From Charina bottae (Eukaryota; Chordata; Lepidosauria; Squamata; Charinaidae): a stretch of 64,000 nt of DNA. Location: the NCBI GenBank assembly GCA_023362775.1, contig JALMGJ010000011.1:17658001-17722000 (forward strand), in the 5' to 3' direction. Shown here one piece after another: positions 37,601 through 43,760 of this stretch (position 1 is the first letter of the stretch; each line of letters begins with the position of its first letter). The notes beneath the pieces are model-generated. The model did not search any database. It was not told where the DNA came from and saw only the letters and a program-made list of their open reading frames with translations. The position numbers and the translations under genes were made by a program.

Positions 37601-40030
37601 AATTTACAACCAATGTTCTCTTCATCTCATGTGCCATCTCTTATCTATAAACAAATCCATAAAGCATCGTCATTTCAGTCCTGGTTTCAGCAAAAGTCCA
37701 TTAAGGGTCCAGAAATAACATACCTATTTTAACCTTGTAAACCAACTTTATATTCCTTCCTTTTACGTCTAACAATCTTAATCTTTAGCCCATTCAAGTA
37801 GTGTTGTAGAACTTGATTTCTTTTCATTTCTTTTTTACCCCTTCTCACAAGATTCATCCAAGCTTTAACAAACCTCTAGAAGAATTATCCAGGTCACTCT
37901 CTTGGTTTATTATTTGCAATTCCCCATTGATTTTAAAACATCAACCGATTTCTTTTGTATGTCCAATGAAACATCTTTTTCCATGTCATTTGTAGATCCA
38001 CTTTCCGTGTCAACTCTGTCTCTTTCTCTGTCTTGTCAGATAAAACTTGTTCCTCTTCTGCCATTTCTTCCAAAACATCTTTTGTATACTAGCCAAGTCA
38101 CTTTCCCTCAGATCGATAGCAATTGCTTGTCATCCTCTAAAGCCGTGTTTCTCAACCTTGGTGACTTTAAGACGTGGGGACTTGAACTCCCAGAATCAAA
38201 AGGTTAAAACAACTACAATTAAAATCACAATCATTTCGGAATCTCTGTAGTAAATGGAAACAAAGCAAACGAACACTTAAACAAAGCTATCTGCTGGTAT
38301 AACCCAGCTGCAAAACACAGAGGGTTTTCCCCCTAACCATATCGGGTTCTCTTCCTTTCAGCTGTGCAGTTTGCCACGAGGGGGCATTGTGGTACCTGCA
38401 CAGAGCAGGTGGCCTCAGAATTCCAGTGCTGCCCTTGGCTTTTGGATCTTATGCTTCAGATTAAGGATAGAGCCCCTAGGCTTCTGGATTCTGTTCACAG
38501 AACAAAAGAAGTGTCAGAGGTGCTGGGAAAAAGAGACTTTGAGGTTCATTTCCCATTTCTGACAGGAGAGTCAGAAACCTCTTGCTTGTTGGTATCGACA
38601 CCGTATTTTTATTCCCTCCAGCTGGTAGCACGGTGGTGTCTGATGAAGAGCTGGACGAGATGCTGGAGAGCGGTCAGACAGAGGTGTTTATCTCAAATGT
38701 GAGTATCAGAATATTGGGGCCGTGGGAAGGAGGAAAGGGCTCTGAACGGGGAATTAATCTACCTCATCTTTTTCATGCAGATCATGAAGGACACACAAGT
38801 GACAAAGCAGGCCCTGAATGACATTGAAACAAGGCATAGTGAAATCCTTAAATTGGAGCGCAGCATCCAGGAGCTACATGACATGTTTACACTCCTGGCT
38901 ACAGAAGTGGAGCTGCAAGTATGAAGTGGGGGAGAAAAAGAAAGAGAGAGAAGGGGGATTGTGATCTGGGCACCCTTTTGTTGAATCAGACCATCAGCCT
39001 GTTCAGCTCAGTAGGACCTTTCCCAGCCTTGTTTGGAGATGTTAACAACTGAACTTTGGACTTCTTGCATGAAAAGGATGTGCTTTACTTCCCTGAAGAG
39101 AGAGAGGAGCATCTGTTGAGTCCTCCTATTCCCTTTTTTACCCATTCTGACTTTCTGTCAGCATTCATTCTCCTCCTCATTAGTACTGTTGCCAAGTAGA
39201 CTTCCTATATGTGCTTCCCTTCCTAGGAGGTTTTACTCTATTAATGTGGGCAAAAGATGAGCTGCTGTGTTTGAACACTTTTGCTTCTTTTTCTATGAAC
39301 CACCGTTTGCTGGGTTTTCTCTTTACCACTAGCTGCCCCATAATCTGATCCCATGAACTGCCAATCTGCAGTGGAACCTCTGAGTCCCACTTCTTTTTCT
39401 GTCCACCCCTTTTGCCCCTGGAACCAGTTATCTTAGGCCGAAAGCTTCTCCTTGTCTAAACCTCCCCCTTTGATTCCATTTAGGGAGAAACGATTGACAG
39501 GATAGAGAAGAACATTCTAGACTCCGGGGACTATGTCAAGAAAGGGCAGCTGCACCTTCACACAGCTCAGGAGAGTCAGAAGAAAGCTCGCAAGGTAAGC
39601 AGCCCCTGTTTTCAGCCCATATTCAGCAGGCACGTTCCAAAAAATGAGACACTCTTCCTGTATCTTACAGGAGCAGAGTGAACTATCCTGGGAGTTTCCG
39701 CTTTCAGTTCAGGGGGAAAAACGTTTTGAGACCTTGTAGTTCAAAAAGTAGCCAGGAGCACATGGTGAAATCTCAGGGAGATGACAGGTGTGTTGAGCAA
39801 GTATGGCTGTGGGCGAGGAGGTTTTCACATTTACTTTGTTATTCCCTAAAGCTAGCAGAGAAAGGATAAATATGGCAGAAGTTGAGATGCTTCCCCCATC
39901 TATGTCTCCTAACATCTTTTTGCCTTTTCTCTGTTTTGGGGCTCTGCAGAAGAAGGTCATGATTGGCATCTGCTTGAGCGTCACAGCAGTCATCATCATC
40001 ATCATCATCATCCTTTCCGTTGTACTCTAG
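17314..40030 (+). CDS. STX4: Syntaxin-4, complete gene (ten coding exons)
   Basis: Plasma-membrane Qa-SNARE that pairs with SNAP-23 and VAMP2/8 in exocytosis, including insulin-regulated GLUT4 delivery and granule release. Coding exons: 17314-17343, 22488-22598, 28678-28777, 30136-30210, 30374-30444, 30537-30645, 38622-38698, 38781-38918, 39484-39594, 39950-40030. They sum to 903 nt, giving 300 residues (human about 297). Every intron has GT-AG ends and all phases agree. Order: N-peptide [10 protein letters not shown], Habc bundle (about 40-160), SNARE motif (about 200-262) with zero-layer Gln237 at the end of exon 8, and a C-terminal membrane anchor (277-300). The acidic [15 protein letters not shown] segment and [11 protein letters not shown] match STX4 rather than STX1/2/3. 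Introns 2 and 6 are swollen by mobile elements. No damage to the frame is seen. Confidence 0.97.
17870..18115 (-). repeat. LINE 3' tail plus tRNA-derived SINE body, diverged
   Basis: A TATG/AATT-rich run is followed by ATCCCGCCTTTATTATTTTT (LINE tail motif), then the reverse complement of the SINE body (AACCCTGTGAGGTGAGTTGG, AGAGTGACTGGCCTAAAGTC, GGCGGGACTAGAACTCTCAG). This is the same body as 18675-18900. Confidence 0.55.
18129..18199 (-). mobile_element. hAT MITE, one arm only
   Basis: The right half of the palindromic family (GGGAGTTGAAGTCCACACAT to GAGAAACACTG). The left arm is absent. Confidence 0.65.
18675..18900 (-). repeat. tRNA-derived SINE, near full length
   Basis: The reverse complement starts AGAGCCAGTTTGTTGTAGTG, with a tRNA-like head and GTTCTAGTCCC-type box B region. 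It continues through the TGACTTTGGGCCAGTTACTC body to a tail containing AGGAGTCAAGACTGACTCAA. The same family occurs at 15240-15690, 50655-50822, 54033-54185 and 60310-60480. Confidence 0.6.
19438..21094 (-). mobile_element. CR1-L3-type LINE, 5'-truncated, one frameshift
   Basis: Minus-strand reverse transcriptase in two frames: 20129-21091 (320 codons, with [47 protein letters not shown] and catalytic [13 protein letters not shown]) and 19635-20108 ([27 protein letters not shown]). A single-base frameshift near 20193-20197 separates them; otherwise the frame is open through both, so the copy is fairly young. The 3' UTR has the GGGCGGGGAATAAATTTG tail followed by a TCTA (plus-strand) microsatellite at 19442-19486. 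The endonuclease domain is lost. It lies antisense in STX4 intron 1. Confidence 0.9.
19442..19486. repeat. (TCTA)n microsatellite at LINE 3' end
   Basis: About eleven TCTA units directly abut the LINE tail, consistent with microsatellite seeding by CR1-L3 elements known from snakes. Confidence 0.9.
21145..22400. other. Intronic, nothing recognised
   Basis: AT-rich sequence after a short (TA)n run at 21104-21129. No repeat end or exon seen. Confidence 0.45.
22488..22598 (+). CDS. STX4: STX4 coding exon 2
   Basis: Flanked by TTCCACAG and GTATCA; 37 codons. Acidic [10 protein letters not shown] followed by RVALV and the DEFF motif leading into helix Ha. Confidence 0.96.
23079..23226 (+). repeat. 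CR1-L3-type LINE 3' tail
   Basis: GTAAACCGCCCAGAGTCCCT and GGAGGGAGATGGGCGGTGAT followed by an ATAAATGAATGAATGAATAA tail: the same 3' end family as the LINE at 19438-21094. Confidence 0.75.
24112..25028 (+). mobile_element. R4-like LINE, endonuclease-side segment (arm A)
   Basis: Decayed frames include a '[20 protein letters not shown]'-like stretch resembling the apurinic-endonuclease region of this LINE group. It is the left arm of a large inverted repeat whose partner is 25931-26849; sampled stretches differ by single bases only. The LINE may start a little before 24112. Confidence 0.55.
25029..25149 (-). mobile_element. GC-rich hAT MITE fragment, inverted
   Basis: Carries the CGCCGCGGGAAAACCCGGAA core and ends in GGAAAGCCCTG, next to GACTAAGC (25150-25157), the inverted form of the duplication GCTTAGTC found at 27106-27113. 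So this fragment and 26850-27105 are parts of one original insertion. Confidence 0.65.
25150..25930 (-). mobile_element. R4-like LINE, middle segment (B), inverted
   Basis: The minus strand near 25195-25400 reads [13 protein letters not shown], then RERYDKVNR, then LLEYGVAVC, resembling the reverse-transcriptase entry region (TEKY...YDRVNREALW...EYGV) of R4/Dong-like elements, with stops. Present once, in reverse orientation to the flanks. Confidence 0.5.
25931..26849 (-). mobile_element. R4-like LINE arm A, inverted duplicate
   Basis: Reverse complement of 24112-25028, differing slightly, including two bases in a CA/TG run. It joins 25930 without a break, so B and A are contiguous here as in the original LINE. 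Confidence 0.7.
26850..27105 (+). mobile_element. GC-rich hAT MITE, main part
   Basis: Contains nested hairpins (CCGCGGCGACACAGTGTCGC) and ends CAGTTTGGAAAGCTCTG, then the 8-bp duplication GCTTAGTC. Its other end is the inverted fragment at 25029-25149. Confidence 0.65.
27114..28000 (+). mobile_element. R4-like LINE, reverse-transcriptase C-terminal segment (C)
   Basis: [13 protein letters not shown] and then, after a MITE insertion, the catalytic-box relative [17 protein letters not shown] (Asp-Asp changed to Asp-Tyr) and a '[12 protein letters not shown]' block. Stops follow. Dead copy. Confidence 0.6.
27226..27368. mobile_element. hAT MITE (CACAGCTTTCCAAACT family) with clean duplication
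   Basis: Imperfect terminal inverted repeats and an exact 8-bp duplication CACTAGAG (27218-27225 and 27369-27376). Inserted into the R4-like LINE. Confidence 0.8.
28051..28086. repeat. Perfect 15-bp hairpin
   Basis: TCCCTTTCAGGATAA and its exact reverse complement are separated by a 6-nt loop. It lies just after the R4-like LINE remnant; role unknown. Confidence 0.6.
28154..28215 (-). repeat. CR1/L2-type LINE 3' tail
   Basis: A TTTATTTATTTATTATTTAA run followed by ATGACCGCCCAACTCCCCCA, the inverted tail motif. Confidence 0.5.
28325..28527. mobile_element. pogo/Tigger-like MITE
   Basis: Terminal repeats GGTAGTCCTCACTTAACTAC and GTTAAGTGAGGACTACCTG, followed by TA. Same family as 29356-29638, 29753-30017 and 52236-52646. 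Confidence 0.65.
28678..28777 (+). CDS. STX4: STX4 coding exon 3
   Basis: TTCTTAG acceptor and GTAGGT donor; 100 nt ending in phase 1. Encodes helix Ha to Hb, including [15 protein letters not shown], close to mammalian STX4. Confidence 0.96.
28778..29350. other. STX4: Start of STX4 intron 3, nothing recognised
   Basis: Intron sequence without recognised repeat ends. Confidence 0.5.
29356..29638. mobile_element. pogo/Tigger-like MITE
   Basis: CAGGTAGTCCTCATTTACTG at the left end and GCTAAGCGAGGATTACCTG at the right, bordered by TA on both sides. Confidence 0.75.
29753..30017. mobile_element. pogo/Tigger-like MITE
   Basis: CAGGTAGTCCTTGCTTAGCA to AAATGAGGACTACCTG with TA at each border. Only about 115 bp after the previous copy. 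Confidence 0.75.
30136..30210 (+). CDS. STX4: STX4 coding exon 4
   Basis: TTTTCTAG acceptor, GTGAGT donor, 75 nt. Encodes [19 protein letters not shown] of helix Hb. Confidence 0.96.
30374..30444 (+). CDS. STX4: STX4 coding exon 5
   Basis: TTATGTAG acceptor, GTGAGA donor, 71 nt. Encodes the [20 protein letters not shown] linker into helix Hc. Confidence 0.95.
30537..30645 (+). CDS. STX4: STX4 coding exon 6
   Basis: CTGCTTCAG acceptor, GTGAGT donor, 109 nt. Encodes [20 protein letters not shown] and the [13 protein letters not shown] end of Hc. Confidence 0.96.
30830..31118 (+). repeat. Old LINE C-terminal/3' remnant, split by the Gypsy insertion
   Basis: Weak frames such as '[22 protein letters not shown]' resemble the ALW-LP end of CR1/L2-type polymerases. 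The AT-rich tail resumes after 37383. Confidence 0.35.
31119..31459 (-). repeat. Gypsy 3' LTR
   Basis: Downstream LTR relative to gag-pol. On the minus strand it begins TGTCAGAGATCACCCG and ends GCCTTACA. It contains an AATAAA signal and a TTTAAATA promoter box. Confidence 0.95.
31490..35002 (-). CDS. pol: Gypsy pol polyprotein (PR-RT-RH-IN-chromodomain)
   Basis: 1170 codons without a stop from the ATG that overlaps the gag stop. Domains in order: retropepsin-like protease with DSG at 44-46; reverse transcriptase (about 215-425) with YLDD at 370-373; RNase H (about 525-645) with catalytic TDAS Asp531; integrase zinc finger H-H-C-C (about 748-789); catalytic triad Asp819, Asp879 and Glu915 with the D,D35E spacing; C-terminal chromodomain (about 1113-1165) with LVKWQHLP and W1146. 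All catalytic residues are present. It is probably expressed as Gag-Pol by a -1 frameshift at 35020-35026, with the ATG at 35002 a less likely separate start. Confidence 0.95.
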   Translation of the reverse strand: MSATGQTSTKGRKGSSHNTPTMHLKVQLRTLGGRKKYAGVAMLDSGCSRNLMHPNVAEKMGLDLFKLKTPITFCQLDGSELKGGPVEFYTEGLQMTLGTHVETLRFLVAPIATRPIVLGLKWLRARNPKVDWVSGDLDFTDGTYHEMDNESTPSDMELGATGMEIEEGEQDQGGSTLTSTIPEKYLPVAEIFDKKECEQEPPHRQSDATIDLIPGAPFPKPKMYAMTQKELQELRKFIDKNLARGFIEPANSPLAAPVLFRKKKDGSLRLCTDYRGLNAISVTRQYPLPLLKDMLAQLSKGKIFTKLDVREAYYRVRIREGDEWKTAFNCPLGSFQYRVLPFGIAGGPGIFMRFINEVLYEFLYKGVIVYLDDILIFSENLEEHMELVKRVLEKLLEAKLYVKLEKCEFHREQLDFLGYRISHEGIEMDPEKVKAVLGWQPPRTRRQLQAFLGFAGFYRQFIQNFAQIALPLTDLLKTKGKGANAKAPSPSTKLVWTQECQAAFDSLKEMFTREPILKHPEADKPFVVHTDASISAVGAILLQEDDTGKLRPCAYISRKFNLTEKRWHIWEKEAFAVKHALSTWRHLLEGTAEPFQVWTDHKNLEALKSPRKLNPKHLRWAEFFSRFNFTLKYFPGGKNYLADALSRLPQHESKMEEVIESLIPSQPGEAQSSAITEGRGEGNMAITRSTAKRAAESDPWTAELRAATVIDTWWGENKQNLVEKDGVGWKDNKAYVPEPLRQKVLTMHHDHKTAGHFGFVKTLHSIRRKFWWPSLRTDVKDSVRSCPVCAMAKRKIGKPTGKLQEVANPSQPWKQIAMDFIVDLPASKKNTAIWVVTDLFSKQAHFIACKGIPNAQKLARLFIQHIYRAHGTPERIISDRGSTFTSKFWRAFLTLIGAAQGLSSAFHPCTDGASERLNATLEQYLRCYTNYQQNDWAELLPFAEVAYNNAVHQSTGFSPFKVATGQDFVTIPELAMSHNTELPQPLKADEWIEKLSSNWPVMVQTLQEAKASYKKYADRKRGEEWELRVGDKVYLSTKNLRTTQPSRKLAPKFIGPFPIIEVINPVAAKLQLPKALRKVHPVFHISLLKQHHSSQHWHPEPEEPPPLLVEGEPHFEIDRILDSRRHKGQLQYLVKWQHLPIGDKEWVSAKHTRAPKLVKKFHKEFPDKPH
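34967..35026 (-). promoter_or_regulatory. Predicted -1 frameshift signal: GGGAAAC plus H-type pseudoknot
   Basis: The heptamer G GGA AAC (35026-35020) lies in gag phase as X XXY YYZ. After a 5-nt spacer comes a 12-bp stem 1 (35014-35003 with 34992-34981, one G-U). Its loop GCGCC (34998-34994) pairs with GGCGC (34971-34967) as stem 2. From the heptamer the pol frame is open into pol. This is the same heptamer as in the domesticated relative PEG10. The stem encloses the gag stop. Confidence 0.8.
35002..36543 (-). CDS. gag: Gypsy gag polyprotein
   Basis: 513 codons. The Ala/Arg/Pro-rich N-terminus may derive from leader sequence; a second in-frame Met at residue 52 (MESVEAAE) is an alternative start. 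The central part has a capsid-type region with an [16 protein letters not shown] block and a [24 protein letters not shown] block, as in PEG10/RTL-type Gag. A CCHC zinc knuckle [14 protein letters not shown] (434-447) binds nucleic acid. The last residues before the TGA stop carry the slippery codons. Confidence 0.93.
   Translation of the reverse strand: MAAAAKRRSPAVPAASNRRQAAERQRQRPRGGQATAATSAPKQPATSRDHKMESVEAAEVSKEAGPRSTSAQTMEGVASEREGKKAQKKQNHIEVTKTPIPLSSTEPRLAGWSIAVGEGLAQEGAKGNQKKVTPTQRIVRLEEQMSNVQLNIGILMNKMDSLGAAFEKLMDNVDKPKGRELNLGPPEGEGDIESEEEEFYPYNRAPRTPSYNQFMTPGGAHTPFGMGELKTKFNGNPKNLACFLTHVQGFMSEFEYTFRTEESKIRYVSSFLEGEAGDWLVTLHDRRARELRDFQEFMYALRKRFEDTLTKVSARARLRNLRQGPRTVAEYAMDFKRLLSYLPDWPESIKIEHFQYGLKQDLLEKALDRDDPETLEGWIQLAGKIESNRLQLQSIRNVQSRQRNEGTFINQPRSNMKQRNWEEEKDRRTREGLCFRCGKEGHRRSACPQGKTSVKEKPPAKKAADRSTLKTTLTKGKGAAAATVNPWQNPDLEEDSDDSDFEIQTAGNEPGLF
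36591..36760 (-). repeat. 85-bp tandem duplication in the Gypsy leader
   Basis: Two adjacent units (36591-36675 and 36676-36760) share GCTGCTTGGG, CCGCTGCGCTCCTGCCGCC and GGATCACCGCCTCTCAGCTG with a few substitutions. They lie in the leader upstream of the gag ATG. Weaker related phrases extend on both sides. Confidence 0.85.
37029..37040 (-). promoter_or_regulatory. Self-priming primer-binding site of the Gypsy element
   Basis: AAAGACTGGAAT begins one base after the 5' LTR. It is the exact reverse complement of ATTCCAGTCTTT inside the LTR (37165-37154), whose first base lies 24 nt after a TTTAAATA box. No tRNA-type TGG primer site directly abuts the LTR. This matches Tf1-type self-priming. 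Confidence 0.75.
37042..37382 (-). repeat. Gypsy 5' LTR with predicted promoter
   Basis: Upstream LTR relative to gag. TTTAAATA at 37196-37189 and a predicted transcription start near 37165 define U3 and R. Identical to the 3' LTR except one C/T at 37264. Confidence 0.93.
37415..38140 (-). repeat. AT-rich stretch, probable L1 3' UTR remnant
   Basis: Composition and order (T-run, then A-rich phrases such as AAAAACTAATACAAACTAAA) resemble the minus-strand L1 3' ends at 43761 and 45350. No coding homology visible. Confidence 0.4.
38144..38200 (+). mobile_element. hAT MITE, left arm only
   Basis: CGTGTTTCTCAACCTTGGTG to AACTCCCAGAATC, then unrelated sequence. Confidence 0.6.
38622..38698 (+). 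CDS. STX4: STX4 coding exon 7
   Basis: CCCTCCAG acceptor, GTGAGT donor, 77 nt. Encodes [20 protein letters not shown], the linker into the SNARE motif. Confidence 0.97.
38781..38918 (+). CDS. STX4: STX4 coding exon 8
   Basis: TCATGCAG acceptor, GTATGA donor, 46 codons. N-terminal half of the SNARE motif with [20 protein letters not shown]; the last codon is the zero-layer Gln237. Confidence 0.97.
39484..39594 (+). CDS. STX4: STX4 coding exon 9
   Basis: CCATTTAG acceptor, GTAAGC donor, 37 codons. C-terminal half of the SNARE motif, [11 protein letters not shown] to SQKKARK. Confidence 0.97.
39950..40030 (+). CDS. STX4: STX4 coding exon 10 (membrane anchor and stop)
   Basis: CTCTGCAG acceptor; 26 codons plus TAG. 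Encodes the C-terminal transmembrane helix, seven of whose residues are Ile specified by uninterrupted ATC codons. Confidence 0.97.
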   Translation, partial: KKVMIGICLSVTAVIIIIIIILSVVL

Positions 40031-41795
40031 AAGGACTCCCACTTGTGTCTCCCTCCATGCTGCGTGGTCAGAGCCTGATGGTGCGTACAAGGAGATGATA
40101 ACCCAAGGATGCGGCTGGATTAGACTTGGTTGGCCTACTAAGCAGGCTTGAACAGAAACCTGGTAACCAGGTGCCTTGAGGTGCATCCCTGGAAGTCCTT
40201 TACCTGAACAAGAGAAAATGGCAGCAGCCATTTGGCTCTTGACGGGAGCCAAGACACATTGCTCCCACGTGCTTTGGCTCCTACTATACAAGGATGGCAT
40301 TTCACAGAGGTAGAGATGCTTCCTTCGTGTCCCATGTCTCCTGGAAGGAATTGAAAACACTGGGAAGGCAAGAGGGAAGGCTGTGGGATGGCTGCTGTGT
40401 TAGATAGAGCTTTTCAGTTGGGATCAGACTGGGAATAGTGACTCTGACTGGTGAGTTTTGGAACTTTTCCCCCTTCCTTTCAGGATTTCCACTGGGCTAC
40501 ATCTCTATCCTGGAACTGTTACCCCTTTGCTGGGGAGGCCTTTGCACTGAGAGATGGCTGGTGGAGATCCTCCTGCCCTTCCAGTCTGGAAAGCACATGC
40601 TGCCTGTTGCCTAGACTCTCTCCCTATACCCAAAGCTGCTTCCAGGTGCCTGTAACCCTCATAGTCTAGAAGAAGGTCTCTGCTGCATTGGTTTCGACCT
40701 TTCTGGCTTATTTTTGTACGGTTTTCCTCACTGGATACTGTAGCCTTGATTCGTCCATATAGAAATGGTGATCGGCCACTTCCATTACAGAATCCTCAAG
40801 TTTTTTTGTTTACTCCTGCAAAGCCACAACAAAGCAGCATCTTGAGCAACCCTAGTTTTCCTTTCCTGATCATGGCACCTTTTTTAATTCTAGCCCTCTC
40901 CTAAGTACTGCTGCAGCACCTTCAGAACGTCTGCCATAGTTCATGCCATGTCACTTTAAAAAAAAGGCTCCTCCCCACACAACAAATTCTCTGTGTTCAC
41001 TGGAGAGCAAAGGAAGAGAAGAATATTCCACAGAGGTTGGGGCAGATCTTGATCCTTCACATCCTATACTCATCCATGATGGGGGAAGCTATAGAGTCCA
41101 AATCTGAGTATTCTCTTCATCCTGAGCTGGTTTATTGGATTTTTCTCCTTTGTCTTAGAGACACAGACCTATTTTGATAGAGGATGGCAGATTAGGACAT
41201 CCTGGTTCACTCTTGGCTGAAATATTGGGGTTTGCCAAGCTATTTTCCAATTGCCTTTAGAGCTTTTGCTGTGTCTGTTCTCCAGCTATGTGCCTTAGGA
41301 ATTATACACCCAGCTTTTTGTGACTACAGATTACTTCCTTCCCTCCTTTGGATCTTTTGTTCCTGTTTCTACAATGAATTGATAAATATCCCAGTGCCAG
41401 CCTGAAAAGGATTGAGGGTGAGCTATATGATCTTTGTCTTTGCTCCCTTACGGAATTTGCACAGAGACCTGGGACCAGATGGCCTGAAATCATGTTCAGG
41501 GGATCAGATTAAATCAAGGTCCCAAACGTTCTAGCAAGAAATAACAGCCAAGTCATCTGGTGTCTTTCTCCATTCAAGTCTAGCTAAATTATGTTGGGAA
41601 ATCATGATACAAGTGGAAATGAGGACCTCCTGGTCCTGTTCCTAAAAATCCAGTACTTTCGTATTTTGGAAAAAAAAGATTATCTAATCATAGAATTAAG
41701 CATTTTTTCCAGTTGCCTTGGAGACTCAATGTACTCAAAAACAGTCTGACTCAAATTATTTTGTAATATAAAAATAAAAGCATTTTTAAAAACAT
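40031..41795 (+). other. STX4: STX4 3' UTR
   Basis: Starts after TAG. AATAAA at 41773-41778 followed by a GT-rich TTGTGTGTCT at about 41802 is a plausible polyadenylation site; an earlier site cannot be excluded. No repeat was recognised inside it. Confidence 0.65.
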
Positions 41796-41839
41796 CTACA
41801 AAGCAGTTGTGTGTCTTTAAATTCTAAAGAGATGTGCTT

Positions 41840-42310
41840 CTCAATCATAGACCTTGAGAGACCCCGGCTTTCGGCTGCTGCTACTAAATGCCAGGTTGGT
41901 CTGTAATAAGGCCTCCCTCCCCTTAATCACAGATGAGAGGACCGACCTGGCATGTATTACCGAGTCCTGGCTGGGCCTGGAAGGTGGGGGTGGCCCTTTC
42001 AGAAACGTACCCAGCGGGGTTTCGGGTGTGGCATCAGCCGAGGCAGGGGTGGAGGGGTGGCGATGGCCTTCGGGGTGCTGTTCCACAGGTCACCGGATGG
42101 GAGACCCTGTTCATTAAGTCGGGCTCTAGGGATCGGTTGGGACTGTTGCTGCTGTACCAGCCTCCCTGCTGCGTAGCAACCTGCCCGCCTGAGCTGCTGG
42201 AGTCCATTGCTGGGCTTACCGTCCTGGGGACTTCAACCTGCCTTCTCTGGGAGTGGGGTCAGAGGCAGCTCAGCAGTTCATGGCCACCATGAGAGCCATG
42301 CATATCTGAC
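41840..42310 (+). repeat. CR1-L3-type LINE endonuclease fragment
   Basis: Frames give LLLLNARLVCNKASL, then LITDERTDLACITESWLG, then DPCS-like and LLLYQPPCCVATCPPELLES: the start of the apurinic endonuclease domain, with frameshifts. It lies just beyond the STX4 polyadenylation region. Confidence 0.8.
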
Positions 42311-43740
42311 GACTGGCCAGAGATGATGCCAGGAGCTGCAAAAGAAATCTTGGGATTGTGCACAGCACTGCACCCATACGCGATTTTTTAAAATTGGTTT
42401 AGCAAGCTGCTGCTGCTGCTGCTGCTTCCTCCTCTTCCTCTTTTTCCTCTCACTTACCAAGAATCACAACTGCAAGATTTGTTCTACGATTTTCTATAAA
42501 GTTGATGATGTATTCAGCATAATTCAACACTGTGATAATCAGTGTGCATGTTTTTACCCCAGCTTTCCCATGCTGGTTAGAGATGAACAGAGCTGCCTCC
42601 TTCAGTATCCATCAACCTGCAAAATGGCATTTTGGTATAACGGGGGAAAAAACAATAACAAGCACCTCTTAACATCTAGCTTTTTCCTCTGCAGGATCTG
42701 GAGCAGTAGAGTAGCAATTGGATTAGGCTGGAGGAGAAAAACAGGCTTTTGTCTAATACCTGTTTTCTTCCACACTTTTCGGTGAAAAAACAATTCTGCC
42801 ACCAGTGGATCTAATGTGTCATTCATATTTCTTTCCACTTCCTGACTTGGTCTCATACAGGATATACAGGGCGGTCAAATAAGCTGAGATGTGGGCTTTT
42901 TGGTTTACATCTGATGCTTGTAAGAGAAGCTCTGATAACTAATTTCAAATAAATTGTAATTTACCTCACTTTTAATTCAATGTCCCCTCGTGCTTAGCTG
43001 CCTGGATGTGCGTAATCATCCTGCATCTGTGGTGGTGGTCTAGAGGTCTTGATCGTTGTCATCCAGGCCAGTTGTGTGAAATGGTTAGTATGGTTTATTA
43101 ATGGAGACTTACGTCAAACAAAGGAGCAGATCTCTAGAGAATCACCGTCGTCTTCTCATTTGTCTGACTCCCACCCCCTGACCAATTTTGTGCAGGAAAC
43201 TTGAGTAAGTTCAGCTCAATGTTAAAAGGTTTCGTTTTTCTGACTTTCAGCCTGGCTGTATTAATGTTAAATTCTGACATGCGAAAAGTGGGTTGCTACA
43301 ACTTTTCCTTCCCCATTCACAAAAACCGAATGATTTGATACCCATCTTTTCATGTTCTCATTTTGCATAATCTCTTCTATCGTATAAACAGCAAGTCCTT
43401 ATTACATTCCTGGCTATATTTGGTCTTCAGTTAGATTATTGTGAGCCATGCTTTTAAAAGTAATGGGTGAAGCCAGGGGGGAAAAGAAACTAAATTTGAT
43501 TGTAATTAAATTTCATTGAAATTAAATACTCTGATTATTTATTTAACAATTCTCATATTTCTGTCATATTAAAAATAGCAGTTGGGTAACAAAGTTTGGA
43601 GGGGTCTTGGGACCACACCTAAATGTCTGTCAAAAGACAAGAAATAGAAGTTTAAGACCCTCCGTGACCTAGACTAACAGCCTTAAGTGCTGTGTTTAGT
43701 ACACTACATAACCACTCTGCTGAAGCAGAATTGTAGGAAT
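42311..43740. other. Between STX4 and PRF1, mostly unrecognised
   Basis: 43015-43330 is related to 59700-60050 (see findings). Otherwise unique-looking, with a short GCT/CTC run at 42405-42450. Confidence 0.4.
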
Positions 43741-43760
43741 CAAAAAAGGCCCAAGGATTT

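Larger units (their letters stand above)
30646..38621 (+). other. STX4: STX4 intron 6
   Basis: An 8-kb intron (GTGAGT...CCCTCCAG), most of which is one antisense Gypsy element inserted in an older LINE remnant. Confidence 0.9.
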
